DNA from: an uncultured Bacteroidota bacterium
GTDB taxonomy: Bacteria > Bacteroidota > Bacteroidia > Chitinophagales > Chitinophagaceae
Length of the DNA stretch: 19,651 nt
NCBI GenBank assembly: GCA_946479615.1
Contig: CAMLGR010000089.1
Coordinates: 1-19,651 of the forward strand
Reading direction: 5' to 3'
Shown here: positions 9,101 to 15,344 of the stretch, piece by piece
Position numbering within the stretch: position 1 is the first letter of the stretch
How the letters are laid out: each line of letters starts with the position of its first letter
Translations under genes and position numbers: made by a program
Notes under the pieces: model-generated
What the model was told of the DNA's origin: nothing
Seen by the model: only the letters and a program-made list of their open reading frames with translations
Database searches by the model: none

Positions 9101-9504
9101 TGCAATTGCATTGTGATGAAACACAAAGTTGCTTTTTCGAAAACCAGGGCAATGGAAAATTCAGGAAAGTGCCTTTGCCTGTGGAAGCACAGTTTGCCCC
9201 GGTGAATGCCATTATTTGTGATGATATTGATGGGGATGGCATCAAGGACCTGGTGCTGGCGGGCAATGAATACCAGACCGATGTAATAACGGGGCGTTAT
9301 GATGCCTCTTATGGCTGTTTCCTGAAAGGAGGAGCTAAAAACATCTTTACAGCCATACCACCGGGGCTAAGTGGGTTGCGGCTAAACGGCGATATCAAGG
9401 ACCTGGCTTTGATTAACTTACCTGGCAATAAAAAGATTATCCTGGCAGCGGTGAATAATGATTCGCTGCGGGTGCTCAGTATCAATTCATCCCGTATTAA
9501 ATAA
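6127..9504 (+). CDS. Large FG-GAP/VCBS-repeat lipoprotein with ASPIC/UnbV domain (CRTAC1-like)
   Basis: From ATG 6127 the protein has 1125 residues; a TTG at 6118 is possible but adds only three residues. A lipoprotein signal peptide ends at Cys22 (ASLLLFSC), so export and membrane anchoring are expected. Fourteen Asp-rich motifs of the D-x-[ND]-x-[DN]-G-x-x-D type are seen, for example DFNNDGLKD near 71, DINNDGYDD near 122 and DIDGDGIKD near the C-terminus. They are typical calcium-binding loops of FG-GAP beta-propeller blades. Two propeller-like halves flank an ASPIC/UnbV domain at about 525-608 (VKLKGDKLNTHGFGARVTIY, then the region ending in KELVWE). Proteins of this design often accompany susCD pairs in Bacteroidota, but their function is not established. 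The gene is separated from susD by a terminator and a palindromic element, so it is probably transcribed on its own. Confidence 0.88.
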   Translation: MISNPNKTFAGIIIASLLLFSCHPKTTDTLFTGLSASESGIHFSNDITETDSTHSFINEFGYMGGGVGIGDFNNDGLKDIFFSGNQVSCRAYINKGDNKFEDITEKAGLTTDIWATGVSIVDINNDGYDDIYVCAFGKNLLTRDKNLLFINQHDLTFKEEAEAYGLADLGYSTQAAFFDYDRDGDLDMFLVNYLFSASNTNNIVPIDRTGHSPANDKLYRNDGDSAHTGHPVFTDVTMEAGIKESSLGLGVTISDLNNDGWPDVYVANDFISNDELWINNHDGTFFNSIDRFMRHQSYSSMGSDAADINNDGLPDVMTLDMLPEDNKRKKTAFFFMNYERYQAERNMGYEPEFMRNMLQLNNGSYMSGDTSIPYFSEIGQLAGIAATDWSWSVLLADFNNDGWKDIHVTNGIGRDFIDGDFLEFSTQIFSGSQTKEEQEKAIRERLASRNHVTLANYLYLNNHDYTFADAAEKGGVNEPSMSNGAAYADLDNDGDLDLVVNNISKEAFVFLNNTNRKDKPAGAHYLTVKLKGDKLNTHGFGARVTIYTDGHEQVQEQNPVRGYFSSVDQQLLFGLGKYNKVDSLVIVWPDLKTQTLVNITADTVKELVWEQAGSSEPTDYQTPATLFADITSGNGIVYRHHDNLFNDFAYQRLLQQKYSQLGPFITTGDINNDGATDFFIGNGFNFSGAVFTQQKNQSFTGKSLVDSTKLQEDMDCLLFDADGDGDQDLVVTNGDILFEDGSPSYQPRLYMNDGKGNFSLSSGIPATVSTIAGAVAAGDYDGDGDLDLFIGGRVSKKYPVAPHSFLLQNNKGVFTDVTAKVCPALQQAGMITSAVWTDFDNDKQVDLVIAGDWMPVQFYKNNKGNLQDVTAATGLTNINGMWRSLIAADIDNDGDMDLVAGNLGLNCLYKVSAQYPMQVMASDIDGNGSIDPVFFYYIKDKVNGERHSYPGIGRSQFAEQVPGIKKTFLHYDDYSRATADDIFKGKAKDNLLQLHCDETQSCFFENQGNGKFRKVPLPVEAQFAPVNAIICDDIDGDGIKDLVLAGNEYQTDVITGRYDASYGCFLKGGAKNIFTAIPPGLSGLRLNGDIKDLALINLPGNKKIILAAVNNDSLRVLSINSSRIK

Positions 9505-9534
9505 AATCCTTCTATTTTTCCACACCCGTGGATA

Positions 9535-9566
9535 TCAGGCTCAAACAAGGGTTTGGCTGAATTTTT
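9535..9566 (+). terminator. Candidate terminator after the FG-GAP gene
   Basis: CAAAC pairs with GTTTG around a 4-nt loop, and after a small mismatched interior TCAG (9535-9538) pairs with CTGA (9557-9560). A run of five T follows. It lies 30 bp downstream of the stop codon. The stem is interrupted, so support is moderate. Confidence 0.4.
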
Positions 9567-9603
9567 GTGCCAGGCAGTTACTTATATTCGATAATTCTTA
9601 TTT

Positions 9604-9864
9604 ATGAAAACCACTGATAACCTAAAACAACAGCTGCATTCACTCATTGACAGTATCGAAGATGAACAGATCTTAAAAGTTCTGGCTGAAGATATTGTTC
9701 CATTTGTGATGAACAGTCACACTGAAAATGAGAACAGTGCAGACGACGACTTAAGTACCGAACAAATGGCCGAGCTGGAAGCCGCTTACAAAAAAATGGA
9801 AGCAGGAGAAATTGCAGCCATGGCCGATTTCAGGGAAGCGATGAGTAAATGGCGCTCTGCTTAG
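9604..9864 (+). CDS. Small acidic protein, resembles addiction-module antitoxin
   Basis: The protein has 86 residues and is strongly acidic. An N-terminal helix region (LKQQLHSLIDSIEDEQILKV) is followed by a flexible acidic stretch (about 40-50). A C-terminal helix, STEQMAELEAAYKKMEAGEI, then leads to FREAMSKWRS. This layout (an IxSIxDExxLxxL helix, a spacer, then LSxEQ...L...xxxMExGE...F and a terminal W) is that of small antitoxin-like proteins found in Bacteroidota beside RelE/ParE-type toxins. No toxin gene is visible on either side: a strong terminator follows 52 bp after the stop, and the next gene is hutU. It may be an orphan antitoxin, or a small protein unrelated to toxin control. 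The start at ATG 9604 is the only sensible one. Confidence 0.65.
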   Translation: MKTTDNLKQQLHSLIDSIEDEQILKVLAEDIVPFVMNSHTENENSADDDLSTEQMAELEAAYKKMEAGEIAAMADFREAMSKWRSA

Positions 9865-9916
9865 TGTCCAAACGCATTATCGTTACATCGGTTTTAATTG
9901 TCGCAGAAAATTTCTG

Positions 9917-9945
9917 AAGTGCCTGTATCAGCAGGCACTTTTTTC
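9917..9945 (+). terminator. Rho-independent terminator after the small protein gene
   Basis: AAGTGCCTG (9917-9925) pairs perfectly over 9 bp with CAGGCACTT (9932-9940) around the 6-nt loop TATCAG. A T-tract runs directly from the stem, giving the classic intrinsic-terminator form. It insulates the antitoxin-like gene from hutU. Confidence 0.85.
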
Positions 9946-10025
9946 ATGTACATACCTGGTCTTATTGTGTTGTTTGATGGTATAAGATATTGTATTTCAT
10001 AAAATTGAAATGCGTGTTAAATAAG

Positions 10026-10119
10026 TTTTTTCACCACATAGGATCATAGGAATATAGAAATACACATATAGGATATCTATCTGAAATTTATGCTCCTATG
10101 ATCCTATGTGGTGAAAAAA
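10026..10119. repeat. Family A palindromic element in the hutU leader
   Basis: Bases 10026-10051 and 10094-10119 are perfect reverse complements over 26 bp. The ACCACATAGGATCATAGG core is shared with the copy at 636-728. The loop interval is 42 nt and AT-rich. The right end lies 48 bp before the hutU ATG at 10168, so if the promoter lies upstream the hairpin would be part of the 5' leader. A GTG at 10108 inside the right arm is in frame with hutU but is not a credible start. Confidence 0.85.
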
Positions 10120-10167
10120 ATCAATAGAACTCTAACTTCGCTGATCAATCATAAAAAAATCACACGC

Positions 10168-11841
10168 ATGGTTCATACTTCTTACGATGTGCTTAAGTAT
10201 AAAACACCCACGGGCACTACACTCAATTGCAAAGGATGGATACAGGAAGCCGCCCTTCGCATGTTGCTTAACAATCTCAATCCCGAAGTAGCCGAACGTC
10301 CTGATGACCTGATCGTATACGGCGGCCGTGGTAAAGCCGCCCGCAATTTTGAAGCATTGGATGCTATCATTGCCGCCCTGAAAGTGCTGGAGAACGATGA
10401 ATCATTGCTGATACAATCCGGCAAACCGGTAGGCATATTGAAAACACATGCAGATGCTCCCCGTATATTGCTTAGTAATTCACAACTGGTACCCAACTGG
10501 GCCAACTGGAAGCATTTTGATGAGCTGGAAAAGAAAGGATTGATGATGTATGGCCAAATGACCGCGGGTTCCTGGATCTATATCGGCAGCCAGGGCATTG
10601 TACAGGGTACCTACGAAACCTATGCCGCCGCTGCTGACAAGCACTTCAACGGTACCTTGAAAGGTACACTGAATGTTACCGCTGGTTTAGGTGGAATGGG
10701 TGGCGCTCAACCGCTGGCCATCACTATGAATGAGGGTGTGGCATTGATCGCTGAAGTGGAAGAATGGAGGATCGATAAGCGCATCGAAACGAAATACCTC
10801 GATATCAAATTAACCGATATCGATGCGGCGATCGATCGCGCACTCGAAGCCCGGAAGAATAAAGAAACCCTCTCGATCGGTGTGTTGTGTAATGCTGTAT
10901 CATTATTGCAACGATTGATAGAACGCAAGGTGGTACCTGATACCCTGACTGACCAGACCAGCGCACATGATCCATTGATCGGGTATGTTCCGCATACGCT
11001 CACCAATGAACAAGCGAATGTATTGCGCCAGCAAAATCCTGAAGAATATATCGAACGCAGTTATGATAGCATGAAACTGCATGTGGAGCTGATGCTTCAA
11101 TTGCAGAAAATGGGAGCGATCACTTTTGATTATGGAAATAATATCCGCGCAAGAGCAAAGGAAAAAGGACTGCAAAATGCATTCGACTTCCCGGGATTTG
11201 TACCGGCTTATATCCGCCCGTTGTTTTGTGAAGGCAAAGGACCATTCCGCTGGGCGGCACTGAGCGGCGATCCCAATGATATTGCTGTTACCGATGAACT
11301 GATCATGAAAATGTTTCCCGCCAATAAAGGCATGATCCGCTGGATGAAGATGGCCAAAGAAAAAATTGCGTTCCAGGGATTACCGGCGCGTATCTGCTGG
11401 CTGGGGCAGGGAGAACGGGAAAAAGCAGGGCTGGCATTCAATGAGCTGGTAAGAACAGGAAAGGTAAAAGCACCGATTGTTATTGGCCGTGATCACCTGG
11501 ATACAGGTTCGGTAGCAAGTCCTAACCGCGAGACTGAAGCGATGATGGATGGCAGTGATGCTGTAGCTGACTGGCCGATCCTGAATGCATTGGTAAATAC
11601 AGCGGGTGGTGCGAGCTGGGTGAGCCTGCATCATGGTGGTGGAGTAGGAATGGGGTACAGTATTCATGCCGGTATGGTGATCGTTGCCGATGGTACGGAG
11701 GAGGCAGCAGCGCGTCTTGCCAGGGTCTTGCGTAATGATCCGGGTATGGGAGTGATCCGTCATGCGGATGCGGGGTATGAGGTGGCAAAGGAAACAGCGA
11801 AAAGGGAAGGGTTGGATCTGAAGAGCAGGATCAGACCGTAA
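10168..11841 (+). CDS. hutU: Urocanate hydratase
   Basis: From ATG 10168 the protein has 557 residues, the standard length for bacterial urocanase. An in-frame GTG at 10108 would add 20 residues translated from the palindromic repeat and is rejected. Conserved blocks include [10 protein letters not shown] (about 51-60), the NAD-binding [12 protein letters not shown] (about 174), [21 protein letters not shown], and [12 protein letters not shown], in which the Cys is residue 410. That position matches the catalytic Cys410 described for Pseudomonas putida urocanase. [20 protein letters not shown] and [17 protein letters not shown] follow near the C-terminus. The NAD-dependent cytosolic enzyme hydrates urocanate to imidazolone propionate, the second step of histidine breakdown, directly after HutH. 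HutI and HutG are not in the window. Family B palindrome 11877-11962 follows the stop by 36 bp. Confidence 0.97.
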   Translation: MVHTSYDVLKYKTPTGTTLNCKGWIQEAALRMLLNNLNPEVAERPDDLIVYGGRGKAARNFEALDAIIAALKVLENDESLLIQSGKPVGILKTHADAPRILLSNSQLVPNWANWKHFDELEKKGLMMYGQMTAGSWIYIGSQGIVQGTYETYAAAADKHFNGTLKGTLNVTAGLGGMGGAQPLAITMNEGVALIAEVEEWRIDKRIETKYLDIKLTDIDAAIDRALEARKNKETLSIGVLCNAVSLLQRLIERKVVPDTLTDQTSAHDPLIGYVPHTLTNEQANVLRQQNPEEYIERSYDSMKLHVELMLQLQKMGAITFDYGNNIRARAKEKGLQNAFDFPGFVPAYIRPLFCEGKGPFRWAALSGDPNDIAVTDELIMKMFPANKGMIRWMKMAKEKIAFQGLPARICWLGQGEREKAGLAFNELVRTGKVKAPIVIGRDHLDTGSVASPNRETEAMMDGSDAVADWPILNALVNTAGGASWVSLHHGGGVGMGYSIHAGMVIVADGTEEAAARLARVLRNDPGMGVIRHADAGYEVAKETAKREGLDLKSRIRP

Positions 11842-11876
11842 ACAGAAACACACTTTACTTTGATACAGAAGCAATA

Positions 11877-11962
11877 GAACACGGATAGAATTGAATGGAT
11901 GGATATAAATAATACAGTATAATCTTAATCCAATTTATATGCATCTAACCCTATCCGTGTAA
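11877..11962. repeat. Family B palindromic element after hutU
   Basis: ACACGGATAG (11879-11888) pairs with CTATCCGTGT (11951-11960), and further in ATATAAAT (11903-11910) pairs with ATTTATAT (11933-11940), with mismatches between. The core is the same as in the outer stem at 545-770 and in the array at 12656-13244. It begins 36 bp after the hutU stop, matching the position of the first copy behind hutH. Confidence 0.75.
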
Positions 11963-12262
11963 TTCATCAGGAAAAACACATGAAATTCTGTTGTTTTTCA
12001 CCCTGTCATCACTTTCGTCTCTGCTATCTTAGATCTGCAAACAACATCTCTGTGATAAGTAACCCATTTCAACTGATTTGCAGCAATGATCTATTACATG
12101 ACAGTATCCGATCAATATAATTATTTGACAGAAAAATCTCTTCGCAATATTGTATTGTTGTACCTGGCTTTGCCACGGATACACGGATCGCCTGCAACGA
12201 TTCGGGCAATTAATGAAATATTCATTCCGACCCCTTATCTTCGGCAAAATCAAGCATCATCA

Positions 12263-12664
12263 ATGACGAAAGAAGAACTGTTAGCCGATCTCGATGAAAC
12301 ATACGTAATGCTGCAACCATCATCTGTACATGGTATTGGTGTATTTGCCATCCGTGATATTCCCAAAGGAACCCGCAGTTTGTTTTCCAAACATCATGAA
12401 GAATGGGTACGGTTACCGCTGGAAGAATATGAAATATTACCGGAGTATTCCAAAAAGCTCATCGAGAATTACTGTGTATTTGATAAGGACTATTATTACA
12501 TAGAGAAATCAGGATTCAAAAAGATGGATATCGTTTGTTTCCTGAATCATTCTGAAGAACCTAACCTGGTGCCGGTAGAAAACGGTGAATTCTTTGAAAC
12601 CACCCGCGATCTTAAGGCAGGGGAGGAACTGTTCCTGAACTATGCGGATCTGTTTGAAGATTGA
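12263..12664 (+). CDS. Small SET-domain protein (putative protein lysine methyltransferase)
   Basis: From ATG 12263 the protein has 133 residues, which covers a compact SET domain. SVHGIGVFAIRDIPKGT (about 21-37) is the N-terminal SET motif. CFLNHSEEPN has the NHS motif at 95-97, and LKAGEELFLNYADLF has the GEEL..NY motif at 120-127, which completes the S-adenosylmethionine and lysine-channel site. An in-frame ATG at 12086 would give 192 residues. Its extra 59 residues show no domain and include a stretch that looks like family B repeat sequence (CACGGATACACGGAT near 12174), so the shorter start is preferred but not proven. Bacterial stand-alone SET proteins are thought to methylate lysines on proteins; the substrate is unknown. 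The stop codon overlaps the first unit of the tandem array. Confidence 0.8.
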   Translation: MTKEELLADLDETYVMLQPSSVHGIGVFAIRDIPKGTRSLFSKHHEEWVRLPLEEYEILPEYSKKLIENYCVFDKDYYYIEKSGFKKMDIVCFLNHSEEPNLVPVENGEFFETTRDLKAGEELFLNYADLFED

Positions 12665-13258
12665 TGGAACACAGATGACACGGATGGAAGGATTTAATAT
12701 GGATTCCGATGACCAATCCTTTATCCCTTTTTATCCCTCCATCCACTTCTATCCGTGTGCTATTGCTGCTGATTTGAAGAATGGAACACGGATGGCACAG
12801 TTGGAAGGATTTAATATGGATTCCGATGAACCAATCCTTTATCCCTTTTATCCCTCCATCCACTTTTATCCGTGTTCTATTGCTGCTGATTTGAAGAATG
12901 GAACACGGATGACACAGATAGAAGGATTTAATATGGATTCCGATGAACCAATCCTTTATCCCTTTTATCCCTCCATCCACTTCTATCCGTGTTCTATTGC
13001 TGCTGGTTTAAAGAATGGAACACAGATGACACAGATGGAAGGATTTAATATGGATTCCGATGACCAATCCTTTATCCCTTTTTATCCGTTCATCCACTTC
13101 TATCCGTGTTCTATTGCTGCTGGTTTGAAGAATGGAACACGGATGGCACAGATGGAAGGATTTAATATGGATTTTGATGAACCAATCCTTTATCCCTTTT
13201 TATCCCTCCATCCACTTTTATCCGTGTTCTATTGCTTCTGAGTTGAAGAATAACACAG
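12656..13258. repeat. Tandem array of five family B palindromic units (about 117 bp each)
   Basis: Unit starts, marked by (G/A)AAGA, are at 12656, 12776, 12893, 13010 and 13127, with a partial sixth at 13245. The spacings are 120, 117, 117, 117 and 118 bp. Each unit holds an imperfect hairpin: for example GAACACGGAT (12784-12793) pairs with ATCCGTGTTC (12868-12877). The right arm is pyrimidine-rich, with TATCCCTTT and CCATCCACTT words. Units differ by scattered substitutions and alternate between two slightly different forms. Because 117 is a multiple of three, frames stay open on both strands, but the predicted peptides are repeat translations. The first unit includes the last bases of the SET gene, and the partial last unit carries an ACACAGATTATACGGATAACACGGAT run of 9-bp sub-repeats (13252-13277). 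The array fills the gap up to the DUF3303-like gene. Confidence 0.9.
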
Positions 13259-13296
13259 ATTATACGGATAACACGGATGTAAATAAAAAACTGTAT

Positions 13297-13572
13297 ATGT
13301 TGTACATGATCATCGAACGGTTCTATCCCGGAAAGATAAAGGACCTGTATGCAAAGTTTGATAAAGAAGATCGACTACTTCCCCCGGATGTTGCATATAT
13401 CAATAGCTGGATCGATGAATCAGTCAGCACCTGCTACCAGTTGATGGAAAGCGATACTCCGGAAAAACTCCATGAATGGATAGCTCACTGGAAAGACTTT
13501 GCCAGTTTCGAGATCATTCCTGTAATCAGTTCCGCTGAAGCCAAGCAAAAAGTATTCGCTGGTAAACCTTGA
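13297..13572 (+). CDS. DUF3303-like small protein
   Basis: From ATG 13297 the protein has 91 residues. It reads MLYMIIERFYPGKIKDLYAK, then LPPDVAYINSWIDES, CYQLMESD, LHEWIAHWKDF and FEIIPVISSAEA. This series (M-I/V-IERF at the start, a Y-x-x-SW strand, C-Y/F-QLMEx, W-x-x-x-W, and F-E-x-x-P-V near the end) is the pattern of the DUF3303 family, small proteins with a likely dimeric alpha/beta-barrel fold. No enzyme activity is established for the family. The frame is open upstream into the tandem array, giving a longer ORF from 13132, but that part is repeat translation. The family match begins exactly at 13297. The promoter must lie in or just after the array. Confidence 0.75.
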   Translation: MLYMIIERFYPGKIKDLYAKFDKEDRLLPPDVAYINSWIDESVSTCYQLMESDTPEKLHEWIAHWKDFASFEIIPVISSAEAKQKVFAGKP

Positions 13573-13581
13573 TAAATTCTG

Positions 13582-13612
13582 TTGCCCCACATAGTAAAGA
13601 CCATTAACTTTA
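13582..13612 (+). promoter_or_regulatory. Candidate Bacteroidota-type promoter for the membrane protein gene
   Basis: TTG at 13582-13584 and TAACTTTA at 13605-13612 are separated by 20 nt. This fits the Bacteroidota consensus TTG-N(19-21)-TAnnTTTG at all but the last base. Transcription would begin around 13617-13620, only a few bases before the TTG/GTG start codons, so the message would be nearly leaderless. This is motif matching only. Confidence 0.35.
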
Positions 13613-13627
13613 AGAAAAACCTTGCTT

Positions 13628-14425
13628 GTGGAGAAACTCTTACAGCCTGGCCGGCTCATCTTCGCGACCGGCATTATCGCCTTAGGCATTTATCAATTGA
13701 TCATCCGGGATTATATAGTGGGCCGTCCACCTGCAGAGTTGAATCCATACAAACCCTGGGTATATATTTCCAGCGCCATTTTTATCCTGTCTGCTGTTTT
13801 TATTTGGATCCGGTTAAAACCAGGACATGCAGCTTTTGTCATTGGACTGATGATCCTGGTATATTCATTCCTGGCCAGGCACCTGCCGGCCATGATCGAT
13901 TCTTCCTGGGAAGGCATACTCTGGAGCCTCAATGCCTATAAAACCCTGGCGCTTGCCGGTGGTGCATTTATTATATCGGCTTCCTTTTTTGCAGAAGAAG
14001 GCCGTGGTCTCAGCAACGTTTTTACCAATGAACGCCTGATCGTAACAGGCTATGTATTACTGGCATTGTTCCTGGTCATTGCCGGGTTATCGCATTTTAA
14101 ATACAATGATTTTGTAAGAGTATTCATCCCTGAATATATTCCGTTGCGTCCGTTCTGGTCTTATTTTACCGGTATTGCCTTATTGGCAGGGGGTGTGGGA
14201 CTGCTCATTAACCGCACCCGTAAATGGGCGGCTTTTCTTTCAGGGCTTATGATCCTGCTTTGGTTTTTCCTGCTGCATATACCAAGAACAGTAGCCGATC
14301 CCCAGGTTGGAGAATGGTTAGGCGTATTTGAATCGTTTACGTTTAGCGGAATGCTGTTTGTACTGGCAGCTATCAGCGTAGCTGATGACGGTGCGCCGAC
14401 CGTCACCAGGTCAGGGAAGATATGA
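13628..14425 (+). CDS. Multi-pass membrane protein with internal duplication
   Basis: No ATG is available near the N-terminus. The candidates are GTG 13628 (265 residues, chosen) and TTG 13622 (two more). About eight hydrophobic segments are visible. The two halves look alike: each opens with a GRLIFATG.../ERLIVTGYV... helix, then a hydrophilic stretch with a proline-rich turn (KPWVYIS / RPFWSYF), a glycine-rich helix, a short basic loop, and a GLMIL helix followed by an FLARHLP / FLLHIPR turn. This four-helix unit resembles DoxX/DoxD-like membrane proteins, so a tandem DoxX-like duplication is the best description, without an assigned function. The stop is 4 bp from the stop of the convergent cold-shock gene, leaving no room for separate terminators. 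Confidence 0.7.
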   Translation: MEKLLQPGRLIFATGIIALGIYQLIIRDYIVGRPPAELNPYKPWVYISSAIFILSAVFIWIRLKPGHAAFVIGLMILVYSFLARHLPAMIDSSWEGILWSLNAYKTLALAGGAFIISASFFAEEGRGLSNVFTNERLIVTGYVLLALFLVIAGLSHFKYNDFVRVFIPEYIPLRPFWSYFTGIALLAGGVGLLINRTRKWAAFLSGLMILLWFFLLHIPRTVADPQVGEWLGVFESFTFSGMLFVLAAISVADDGAPTVTRSGKI

Positions 14426-14429
14426 TCGG

Positions 14430-14879
14430 TTAATTGGTCTGGAGTTTTACATCCAGTGCGGAAGCGCCCTTGGGACCCATTTCCACTTCAAAAGTGACAC
14501 GGCTGTTTTGCTTCACTTCTTCCTGCAGGGAATTGACATGGAAGAACACGCTTTCCTGTGTCTCCTGGTCTTTGATAAAGCCATATCCTTTGGCTTCGTT
14601 GAAGTGAGTGATAATGCCTTTGCGGATCAGGTCTTCGGGATTGACCGGTTTTTGTTTGGGAACACCTATTTCGATGTCTTCCAGTTTGATGCTCACTTTT
14701 TTACGGACATCGGGAGGAGTAGATGAAAGATTGCCGTTCTCATCGATATAGGCAAGCATATCATCGAGGTTTTTTCCTCCTTTGGAGCTATCCTTTCTTT
14801 CCTGTTTTCTTTCCTGTTTGTCTTTCTTGTTCTGTTGTTTCTTTCTTTCTCTTTCCTTTTTATTCCATGTTTCTCCCAT
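14430..14879 (-). CDS. Cold-shock-domain protein with basic N-terminal tail
   Basis: The protein has 149 residues. Residues 1-35 are a highly charged Lys/Arg/Glu/Gln-rich tail (NKKERERKKQQNKKDKQERK). A linker at 36-85 contains MLAYIDENGNLSSTPPD. Residues 87-148 are a cold-shock domain with RNP1 KGYGFI at 97-102 and RNP2 VFFHV at 111-115, the aromatic residues that stack on single-stranded nucleic acid. It is expected to act as a cytosolic RNA chaperone. Standard Csp proteins have about 65-70 residues; this longer form with a basic tail is seen in Bacteroidota. The 465-bp region upstream leaves room for a long 5' leader, but no clear promoter was found. Confidence 0.92.
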   Translation of the reverse strand: MGETWNKKERERKKQQNKKDKQERKQERKDSSKGGKNLDDMLAYIDENGNLSSTPPDVRKKVSIKLEDIEIGVPKQKPVNPEDLIRKGIITHFNEAKGYGFIKDQETQESVFFHVNSLQEEVKQNSRVTFEVEMGPKGASALDVKLQTN

Positions 14880-15344
14880 AAATTTCCATTGTTTTAATAT
14901 ATAATAATTCTGTTTGAAAAATTGATAGTGCCTGTAGACGAGGGCGATAGCAAATGGCTGGATCGCTTAAAGGTAAGCTATTTAGGGCTAGCGGCGAGGC
15001 ATTAACAAATCCCTGCTTTTTAATGTTGGAACTATCTTAATAAAAACAGCGGAGGGTTCATTTTTGTTCACTAAATGGCAGAAATGCAGCTTTTTAGAGA
15101 TTTCATATCAATGAAGGCTAAAAGAGGCCGGCCACCTGAAATTGAGCATTGATTTGAATATTGGTTATTTCTTAACCGGTTTTTGAAAAGAAACGATTCA
15201 ATTTTTAAGCAGACATATAAGCTCTATATGAAACCTATATGCCTATGTGAAAAGAAAAGCCAGTAGAAAGTAGCTGGTGAAAATAGGGATATTGCTTCCT
15301 GCTCACCACTCGCCATTCTCCTCTACCATTTTTACCACATAGAT
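14880..15344. other. Intergenic region between the two minus-strand genes
   Basis: This 465-bp stretch has no credible gene on either strand. It holds the upstream region of the cold-shock gene on the minus strand and the 3' flank of the metallo-hydrolase gene. The only structure recognised is the degenerate family A element at its right end. A small GGTTA...TAACC hairpin followed by a T-run sits at about 15165-15187 on the plus strand but is too short to call. Confidence 0.5.
15221..15342. repeat. Degenerate family A element
   Basis: The right-arm-like sequence CTATATGAAACCTATATGCCTATGTG (15224-15249) resembles the arm at 5926-5963. An inverted partner, ACCACATAG (15334-15342), follows 84 nt later. 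Only the CACATAG core still pairs, so this looks like a decayed inside-out copy. It ends 3 bp before the stop codon of the metallo-hydrolase gene, which reads leftward. Confidence 0.5.

Noticed and set aside
10108..10167. Extended hutU N-terminus from GTG 10108
   Set aside because: The extra 20 residues are encoded by the palindromic repeat and the known urocanase length and Cys410 numbering fit the ATG at 10168.
12612..13241. Plus- and minus-strand repeat ORFs through the tandem array
   Set aside because: Openness follows from a 117-bp period divisible by three; no start signal and no family resemblance.
12656..13258. CRISPR array
   Set aside because: The units are whole near-identical 117-bp repeats without variable spacers, and there are no cas genes nearby.
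14880..15344. Possible structured RNA or tRNA in the long region upstream of the cold-shock gene
   Set aside because: No cloverleaf or known riboswitch pattern could be drawn; a long cold-shock leader is possible but not supported by a specific structure.
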